A stretch of 64,000 nucleotides of DNA from Salticus scenicus. Taxonomy: Eukaryota > Arthropoda > Arachnida > Araneae > Salticidae. The stretch covers positions 124,001-188,000 of the forward strand of contig CAWVNO010002560.1 of NCBI GenBank assembly GCA_963930645.1, given 5' to 3'. A program made the position numbers and the translations under genes. Below, piece after piece: positions 47,601 to 58,600 of the stretch; the first letter of the stretch is position 1, and every line of letters starts with the position of its first letter. A model generated the notes under the pieces. The model saw only the letters and a program-made list of their open reading frames with translations, searched no databases and was not told the DNA's origin.

Positions 47601-50600
47601 AGACATGCTAGAGTCACAACAAATAGAAAACCTCCGTGCTGTATCTAACATGGGAAAGACTGATGATGACAGAATGATGTCATAAGACCGAATGATGAAC
47701 CAGTCAATGAATGAATGAACAAGTCACCTGAGTGATGAACCTGAGTCAGATGAACCAGTCACTTGAGTGATGAACTGACCAAAGAGTGGAAGGTACTTTA
47801 TCCTACTTTTTACCTGGAAAAACACTTTTCAGTAAAATATAAACAAAGCATAAATTTTTACTGTGCTAGTGAAAAGATATTGTAAAAGCAAATTAACGAG
47901 TTTGCTGGTTATTTGTAAGTAGCTTTTAACATATTTAAGACTTAATAATATAAATGTATGCCAGTGTTTATGCACTACAAACAGCATCTTAGAATAAAAG
48001 GTGCTTAAATAAAATCTCATTTAAAGTTAATTTTAAACAATTTAAAAATAAAATTGTGTTTAAATTAAAAAATCAAATTAGAATTTAATAACAATTAAAC
48101 TGAAATAAAAGCTGTATTTTGGAACAACATGGAAAAGAAACCCAAAAGTGATTTTAAATCTTAAAAAATGCTATCATATTCTTATACCTGTATGTAAATA
48201 AATGTTTTTTTTTTTCCCCTATCTTAATTTTAATCAATCATATTTTAATAAAAAATGCATTATATTTTTGTTTGTTTTTTACAGATTGTCGTTGGTTATG
48301 GTCAGACAGAATGTGTAGCCCCCTGTACTTTAACAACTGCCGGTGATAATACTGTTGGTAAGAAATTTTAAGTGTATTATAAAATTATATATTTGTTTCT
48401 CATTTAACCTTATTGTTTTAATTTCCTTTTTTGATAAAATGTATATCTCTACATTATATCTCTACTGTAAATCTTTCTTTAATTTGGTAACATATCTGAA
48501 AAATAGTTCCTGCAATTTGCAACTTTATTTTTTCTACATAATCTAAATATTTTTTTAGTTTATAGACATAGTTTAATTATAAGAAAATTTAAAATACTGT
48601 ATATTTCCATGTATAAGCCGAGAATTTTTGGAAATTTTTCGAAAGCTGAATTATGGGGGTCGGCTTATATACGGATCCACATTTCTAGCAAAAAAAGTAC
48701 ATTAGAAACAATGATTGAATACATATATTTTAAGCTTAAAAACTATATATAAAGTAAAATAGTGATATTAAACCTTATTTTTAAATAATTATCACATATA
48801 AAACTCTTAAATTAGCAATTTAAATTTATTTCACGAAACACTCGATGTAGTCACATGTGTTTACATTTCTTTTTGACCTGCCGTTAACTGAAGTCATCGG
48901 CAGAGTGCACGAACAGAGTAAATTCTCTGTTTGATTTAGAAAATAGTATAAGAGAAACTTGAAAAAACAGGACTCCCAATCAAATTTTTAATTTATACAA
49001 TTAAATTTAAATCATCTCTGTTTAAAATGTTTCTAAGCTTACACTAGCAAAAGTGGCAAATCTTCGTTTTTTTTTTAATAGAAGTATTTTTTTTTTTGTT
49101 GTTGTTGTTGAAGATTGCCTTGAAGCACTAATAAAAATACTGAAAAGTAGAAATATACAAAATAATTTAGATACGTCATTAAAAAAAAAATGATGCAATC
49201 GGTCTTTAAACAGCTTATTTATGTAAACATCCAGTGGTTGCATTGCATCATCGACGTTAGGGTTAGGCCTCCTGGTATTATGGTAACCATCGTTTTCAGC
49301 TGCCGAGACTTGCGTTCACGTCTGTGTTTGCCTCCCTTTTGATAGGGTTCCCCGAGTTAAAACTATCACCGTTGCCGAACACACTGCGATCATTTTGCGT
49401 TATAGCTAAGCAATATAAGGAATTCCATTGGATAAGCATGCATTTTGCGCAATTTCATTGGATAGATTATCCTAAAAGTTGTATAGATTGGCAATATTTT
49501 CTCCATTTTTGCGATATACTTGAACTTTAAAAAGAGTATTTTTTCAATTTGGCTTATACACGGGTTTGCAATTTTGGGCAAATTTCTATAGGAAAAAATG
49601 TGCTCTCGGCTTATATACGGATCGGCTTATATTCGGAAATATACAGTATGCATAAAAACATTTTAGAAATCTCTCCCACTACCACCACCTCAAGATTAGG
49701 AAGGGGATGAAAATGATTTTTTCAGATCATATCTTTAAATAAAATACGGATTAAATTTCTTGCTTTAAACTATGACAAACACAAATACATAAAAACTATA
49801 AATTTTACATAAACTTTAGTAATTTGCTCCACCTCTGTTGGAGGGGAAGAAGGAGGGGGGGGGCATGTTTTCACGTAATCTATTCCAAAGAAAAGGGTAT
49901 GTGTGAGCAGAGCTCACAGCATTACTAAAATTTTATATTCATTTTATAATATTTTCACCACTATTTTAAAACAATACTTTTGTAGCATAATGTTTACACA
50001 TATTATAGCATTAAAGCATTTAAGAAATTTTTTTTTATTGTTGATAGTTGTAAGAATATAATAACACACAAATAAAATTTTAGAAATGCTATGAGGCCAG
50101 TGTAAGTTTTTTTTGCTTTAAAATATAACAAATACAAATAACCAATTTCAAAATGTTTTAGGAATTTGTCCCCCAAGAGAGAAAAGGAGGCAAAACATGT
50201 TTTCATATACCCCTTCATATCTCAAAGAAAAAATGGATATCCATAAGAGTGTGTTTTTAAAATCTAACAAATGAAAATGTGCAAAAACCTGTTTCAGGAA
50301 TTTGCCCTTCGAAAGGTGGGTTGGGACAAAATGTATTTTCACATATCCCTTCAAAAATAAAAAAAATCTGGTATTAAACAGCCACACGACTTCCATTACC
50401 CACTATTACACATATTACATGCATTTTTTTAATATAATGTGATCAGAAGACATAATTAAGTGACCTAAAGAAGTAGTAGGAACCTAAAATTTTTCCGGTA
50501 AGAGAAACTTTATACTCATGTAAAGACATATAAAGCGAAGCTTACATATAGCGAGATAAAAAATGAGAAAAAAAAGAAAAATGGTAGAGTTATTTTTTGA

Positions 50601-53600
50601 AAAAACAATTTCCGAGATTTAAAACTAACCTACTTAAGCAGAATGACTGTTAATTTTCCTCTAATGTAATACATGAGAAAGGAATGGATTTATATTACAA
50701 TTTTCAAGAAAATCGTTAGAGTCATTTTTGAGATACCAACTTTTACCAAAACTCAATTATTGACTGGAAATCAATAATTACATACAAAAATATATTTAAA
50801 AGTGAGTTAATGTGGCGAGTTTGAAGGAAATCCGCACAGCGGTTTTTAAAGGAACGCGCTTGGACACCTATCAATTTTCCTGAACTAACCAACTATATCA
50901 TTTGAAAGGACATCTAATAGAATGTTTATATAGCAAATTTGAAGGAAATTGTTAGAGCCATTTTTGAGATGTGGGCTTACAATACCACTTCTGGTTTCCG
51001 ATGTCCCACTTCTGGTCTTTCAATTTTCACCAAAATTTGGAAAATGCATCTGTACACTAGACCTGTCTCAATTCTGAAGTGTTGTAGTTGTGTTTTTATT
51101 AGTTTCGGAGATATGACAGCCAGAAGATTCCATACATACACACATACATACACACACACTAACCAATTGCCAAAAAAAACTTTTTTGGACTCAGGGGGCC
51201 TTAAAAGGTATAAATCAGGTGAAATATTGATATTGAATTTTTGGACCGAATACAATACTTCCATTACCTACGGTAGTAGGGTAATGGAAGTAATAAGTGT
51301 CTGTCTCTGTGCATTCTAGAGCTTGGGCTATTGATAACTCAGCTACGAAAATTAGCAGAGGGGTAGCATGGGTCATGCAGGTGTTTACCTCATTGATATA
51401 TATATATATTTTTATTTGAATTTTTTTTTTTTTTTTTTTTTTTTACTCCTCTGCCCTTTTTATTTCTTTCTTTTTTCTTTCTTTTTTTTTTTTACATTTT
51501 ATTCAGACTGCATGTTTTTCATTTCAGTCATTTAAGTTCCTTAGCAGTGGTTACTGTACTATTTATTTTTCATTACATTAAGTCATGTGAATAAATTTTA
51601 TTTATATGTAATTGCTATTTTAAAATGGCAATACTGTTAAGACTTTTTCAAACCATTACACTTCAAACGGGAAAAATTTTCTCAGTCTGATATTTTTTTC
51701 TGAAGTGAGTTAATCTTTAGATGTTTTAAATTATATAAAATGTTATATTTTATTTCAGTCATTGCTTTTTTTAAATATTTGTTTTTGGGGAGACTTAAAA
51801 ATTCGTTGAAAGGAAATGCATATCTTTTTTAATTTATTCTTTCTGTCAAAATCAAATACTAATAAAGGATTAAATTTAATTCAAATGTATAGCAATTTAG
51901 TTTGTGCATTTTTTTTTTAATTAATAACAATTATGAATTTATTTTACTTATAATTTTATTATAAAAGATCTAGAATTAGAAAAACTAGATCCTGTTAATG
52001 CATACATGGTGCCAAAACTAAAATATTCAGTAGATGCTGAGATACAGCCATCTGTAAAATCTAAGTTTTATAATAATATCAATGCCACCTGTTTTCCAAT
52101 AAACAACCAAATTGAAGTGCAGTTATGGTGATATGCAAGCAGTAAGGACTTGTATCTGACACAATGCAGGTGGAGAAGACGGTGATTACTGAAGGTAGTG
52201 GGGACCCAAAACAAGATTTTGAGTGATTGCAATGGATTTTTTAGTTTTTATCTATAAAGTAATATAAAAAATAGTGATATTTTAATTTTTTTTTTTTTTT
52301 TTTTTTTTTTACAATTCTTTTAAATATAGCGACCAGTTACATTTTGTGTGTCCCTTTTCCTAACATGATCTTATAAAATTAAATTTTAAGTTAATAAAAC
52401 TGATTTTTATAGTTTGATAAAAGCATTTTTACGTTCTGAACATACTATGTAAGGAAAGTATTGCAATAATTACAAAAATTCAACTTTGAGATTTTGGTGT
52501 ATCTATGCGTTTTGAGGTTTCCTGAGTTCACTTTTTCTATTTTTTATGGGGATGTATGTATGTGTGTGTGTGAGGGAACAGGATAGTGTTTAAACGCTTT
52601 GTTCAAATGAGCTGAAAATTGGTACATATGTTGTAGGTCATTATAGCACAAACCCTATTGGTTTTGGTGAATCTAGCACTTATAATTTTTTTACTGGGAC
52701 ACAAAGAAAATTTTTTTATCATTATGATCTATGGGCTCAAATTATTTAAAGTGCGATAGTATCTAAACATGTTATTCAAATAAGCTGAAAATTTATGTGC
52801 ATGTTATAGGTCACCATCACACAAACTGTGTCGATTTTGGTGAATCTAGCGCTTATAAATTTTTTACAGGAACACAGCGAAAAATTCTTTATCATTATGG
52901 TCTATGGACTGAAACTATTTAAATGCAATAGCATCTAAATGCTTTATACGATTGACCTGAAAACTTATGTGCATGTTATAGGTTACCATCATACAAACAG
53001 TATAGATTTTGGTGAATCTAGCACTCATAAATTTTTTACAGGAACGCAACGAAAAATTGTTTATCATTATGATTTGTGGGTTGAAATTATTTAAAGTGCA
53101 ATAGTATTAAACACCTTATTCAAATGAACTGAAAAATTATACAAATGATAAAAGTCACGGCAATACAAACTAGGGATTTTAGAGAGTCAAGCACTTATAG
53201 ATTTTTACGAGAGCGCAACGAAAAATTCTTTATCATTATGATCTATGGGCTGAAATTATTTAAAGCGCAATAGTATCTAAATGTTCTACACGATTGAACT
53301 GAAAACTTATATGCATGTAATAGGTCACCATCGTACAAACTGTATAGCAGTTAAAGATTTTTACAGAGACACAACAAAAAACTCCATCATGATCTATGGG
53401 CTCAAATTATTTAAAGGGCAATAGCGTTAAAATAACACACTGTATGGAGAAAAACTCTTTATTATAATTTTCACTTTTGTTTATTTAACGACTTCTCTTA
53501 CTGTAATTTATTTGTTCAACCATTAATTACTTAATGTTAGGAAAGTTGAGTGGAGTCATTCCAGATTTTGTTTTTTTTGTTATTATGAATTTTACATTGC

Positions 53601-55599
53601 ATCCAAAACTTTGTATTGATTTATTATAAAGAAAAATTTTCATTTTAGATAATGTTGGTCCGCCAATCCCATGCTGTCGTGTGAAATTGGTGGATGTTCC
53701 TGACATGAATTATTTTGCTTCTGAAGGCAAGGGGGAGGTAAATGTTCTGTCATGTTTAAATTTAACAGTGTGTGTATAAACTGTAAATATAATATTAAAA
53801 GTTTTGCCCCTAAAGCAAAATTTTCAACAATAAAAATTTTTAATATTTGATTTGAATAATTAACAATTAAGATATATGTTTTATTTAAACTAACCTTTTT
53901 AATTTGATTGTTAAGGTTTTTCTTTTTCTTTTTTTTTTCTTTTTTTTTTTTTTTAATGTTAGAATTTCATGATTAATTGATGGGTATTCTTACTGATATT
54001 TTGTATATTCATTTTAATCTACTTTATATATGTATGTGTAACGTGAAAATTTTAGAAATATATAATTTTTAAATATTTCATAATTATTAAATTTTTTCAA
54101 GGCAAAGGGGAGGTAAATGTTCTATCATGTTTAAATTTAACAGTGTATGTATAAACTGTAAATATAATATTAAAAGTTTTGCCCCTAAAGCAAAATTTTC
54201 AAAAATAAAAATTTTTAATATTTGATTTGAATAATTAACAATTAAGATATATGTTTTATTTAAACTAACCTTTTTAATTTGATTGTTAAGGTTTTTCTTT
54301 TTTTTTTTTTTTTTTTATGTTAGAATTTCATGATTAATTGATGGGTATTCTTACTGATATTTTGTATATTCATTTTAATCTACTTTATATATGTATGTGT
54401 AACGTGAAAATTTTAGAAATATATAATTTTTAAATATTTCATAATTATTAAATTTTTTCAAGGCAAGGGGGAGGTAAATGTTCTGTCATGTTTAAATTTA
54501 ACAATGTGTGTATAAATTGTAAATATAATATTAAAACTTTTGCCCCTAAAGCAAAATTTTCAAAAATAAAAATTTTTAATATTTGATTTGAGTAATTAAC
54601 AATTAAGATGTATGTTTTATTTAAACTAACCTTTTTTAATTTGATTGTTAAGTTTTTTTTTTTTTTTTTTTTTTTGTATGTTAGAATTTCATGATTAATT
54701 GATGGGTATTCTTACTGATATTTTGTATATTTATTTTAATCTACTTTATATATGTATGTGTAATGTGAAAATTTAGAAATATATAATTTTAGAATATTTC
54801 ATCAACAGCCATATAGCAGACTTGCTTATCCTGTCTATTTAATTAGCGTTTTTAGGCAAAGCTGATAAAACAGCCCTTATGCAACTTTGCATAAATATTT
54901 TCTTCTACCAACTTGTTAACTTAAGCGAATTTGACACAATATTTAGTCGTAGAAATAGCTTTTGAACGTTTTTATCTTATTCTTACTTTACAATATTTAG
55001 TTTTCTACTAACAGCAATCGCACTTTCATCCATTAGGGTTAATGCTCTTAAGAGAAAAATATGGAATACTTAGGGTATTAGAATTTTGGTTCTAAATCTC
55101 AGGAAAATTTCATGGGAAAATGATTTTCCATCAAATTTCTAGAAAAATTTGGTTGTTAAATATGAAAAAAAGAGAGAGAGAGAAAAGAAAGAAAGAAATT
55201 TATCCTGCTTAGTTCTTACTCATGCATTTTTTTTGTGTTTAATTGGATTCAAATGATAGTATTGCGAAAATATTCAAAAATCTGTGTTTCTACAAAGGAT
55301 CACAGTAACACAGCATCATATACTATCTTACAATTTCACAAAAATTATGATAAAAATGTCTGAATAATTAACTTATCATATCTTATTTCAAAGGAAGCAA
55401 AGAATAGAAACATTTTTAGAACAAACCAATGTAATGGTCATGTGGAATGTGGATTTTATGATTATGAAATGTGTAGCTGGTGTTTTCTTGAAAATGGCAT
55501 GGAAAAAAAATCCCTTTTTTTTTTAAAACTTTGTCTATACTTTCTGGATGTGAAATATAAAAATCTAGATGTGTAAAATTTTATAATAAAGATTTTGTA

Positions 55600-55667
<68 letters not shown>

Positions 55668-58600
55668 AACAATGTGCACACAAAAGTATTTTCAATGTAT
55701 AATTTTTTAATTTTTAATAGATTTTAAATGTAATTTTCTTATCTATATTCTAAAAATGTAGTTTGTTTTTCAGGTCTGTGTCCAAGGGCTTACAGTATTC
55801 CAGGGTTATCTTAAAGATGCTGAGAAAACTGAAAGCACTGTAGACAAAGATGGTTGGCTTCATACTGGTGATATTGGAATGTGGCTTCCTGTAAGAAAAT
55901 TTAATTGTGACAATTCAAGCAAATTAAATAGTAATTAGTGAAAACCCATCAAAATTTGACGAGTCAATGATATTTAAACATAAATCTCCTCACTGTATAT
56001 CAATTTAAAAAAACACTTCTTAAACCTAATACACTACCTTTTGCTAAAGGGAGAATTTAAAATTCATGTACAATAACAATATATATATATTGCCCTAAAA
56101 TTAATGCTGATAGATTTGTATCAGATACTGCAGAAACCAAAAAATAGCTGTTTTTTGTCATAAAATTAGAGGTGAAATTTTTAAAAGCATTATTTGTGGG
56201 GAGGATGCTTTGAATTTTTGTTGTTTCAAAAAACATTAAGAATGCCAATGTAAAAAATTGTTAAGTGCAGAACGTTAAGTACACTTAAATTGTTAAGTAC
56301 ACTTAACAATTTTTTACATTGGCATTCTTAACATTGTGTAAATATTGATATTTCTGTTCTGCGCCAAGTCTGGTTATTTATTAAGTATAAACCTGTCGTT
56401 AAATTACATTTTCATAACATTTGATTTATATTTTACAGAAGCTGAGGTATCTGCCGTAAATGGGGAAAATTGTAGCATAGTTGTGTCATCTTTTGTGCAG
56501 TATGGTCCAAAATAGAAAGACACTAATTTATGTTAAGTTACAGCAAAATATAAATTTTTGTGAACTTCTGTCGATTAGTTCTTGATCTAGAATTGCTACA
56601 AAATTTTTTATCACATAAACAGATGGACGTTTTCTAAAAATGGCCAAATCCTATTCAGAGCATCTCAAGGAGTGCAAATCTATCAAAAAATGGCAGTTAA
56701 TATTTAGAAATCCAATACTGTTATCTATAGATATAGAAGAAAGTTAAAAAAAAAAAAAAAAAAAAAAAGAGTGCAAGAAGGAATATTAATAACTCTTTTA
56801 GCATTAGCAGTTTTTCATCATATCTCTTTGGGAATTCATAAAATTAATTAACTCTGTATAAATTTGCAAATTTGAGACTGACAGATATTTGTCACATATA
56901 CATATGGCAGATTTATTTTAAATTTCATTTTCTAAAAAAAAAAAAAAAAAAAAATCAAAATTTAATCACACCGAACTTTATTTCAGTTAAACAGACTGAC
57001 GAATATGGACGTTATGCTAAAAGGATTAAAATTAATTTTAAAAAATACTTTCAATATTTTATGATTGTGAAATATAATATTATTACCTTAGTAAAATTCC
57101 TCTAATTTAAATTTTTATTATTTGTGTTAAACTTTATAAATAACGAAGATATAAAATTCTGTTGAAAAAGAAAAAAATAAAGATTTTAAGGTATGTTCCA
57201 CCTTCATTTGATTTTAGCATTGATTTTTTAATACCCTTGCAAGAAAAGTTACACAGTTTAAAAATGCAGTATTTGAAAGAATGATAAATCATTGAGTAGT
57301 ACAGTCGGCCCCACTTCAACGAATATCTACCATTCCAACTATATTAATTCAATTAAACGGCGTATTCAATTATGCGGGGAAGACTACAAACGTAATTGCA
57401 TGGATAACTATAATGGTTTTATGCTTACATGAAACTTTTACTAAGTTAAAATATTATAGTAATTTATAAATGCAATTAATGCTGGAATAAATATAAAATA
57501 AAGTGTGCTTACAATTTTACTTTTAACAAAAAAGCAAAAAAAAAAAAAACAGTTATGACTGATTACAGTAGACTCCCGATTATCGGCGGTTGGATTATCC
57601 GCGGTCCTCAAGGGCCTGAATTTAAAAATATAGAACAAACTACTTATTATATTACAAAAAAAAAAAAAAAGATCGCAGAGAGTAATGACTTTCAAGGCTT
57701 TTGGAGATATTACACGATTCTTGACAGCATTTATGGCATACACACTGCTTGGGAGGCAATTGAGCAGTCTACATTGGTAAGGTCTTGGAGAAAAATTTTA
57801 CCAAATGTGGAAAATACTTCGGTAGAGTTTATAGAGGAGGAAAAAATTTCTGCTCATGATTTGAAAAATTTAGCTAAATTTCTTACTGAGGAGAAAAAGT
57901 CAATGAACGAAACATTGAAGAGTGGATTAATTGTGACGCCAATGATCTAGGTATTGAACACCTTACAGATGAACAAATTGTGGGCCAAGCATTAGACCCA
58001 GTTTCAGAAGAAAGTGAAGAGGGAGAGGAAGAAGGAGATAAAACTCAGCAGAGGATGAGCCACAGATGGACTTATAAAATATCTCGAGGAACAGGACGAT
58101 GTATCACTTTGTGACAAAATGCTGATAAAGAAACTGCAATCGCAAATTAAGAAAAGTGTTTTAGTACAAAAAAAACAAAAATGCTTGACCGATTTTTTTT
58201 TTTGTTAAAAAATAGAGCAAAATCTAAGTAGAAATTTTTATTAGTATGTTAAATTGTATATGTAGGCCATGCTTAACTGTCAATAAAATAGTATTGCTCA
58301 AAAGGCTTTATATGTTGATTTATATCCCCTTTTTGACCATTTTGCTGATTATCCGCTGATTCGATTATCCGCGGTTGTCTATTCCCCGTTCACCGCGGAT
58401 AATCGAGAGTTTACTGTACTTTAACATAGACTTAACTAAACATTTTTCGATTTCTTTTTCTAAAGCACATAGATTATAATCGCTTCTACGAGACTCAAAA
58501 TGACAATGAATAATGTTAACCTGTTCAGTCGCAGTGTTCCTGCTGATGGAACACATAATTTTAATTCTCAAGTGCAAAAACTCATCCCGGAAATTTTTTA

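Noticed and set aside
52591..53427. CRISPR-like array
   Set aside because: The units are 172 bp, contiguous and without spacers, and the context is eukaryotic.
57555..57671. Start of a transposase gene at the ATG at 57555
   Set aside because: The ATG lies outside the Tigger element and the frame then reads through its terminal repeat; homology begins only further in.
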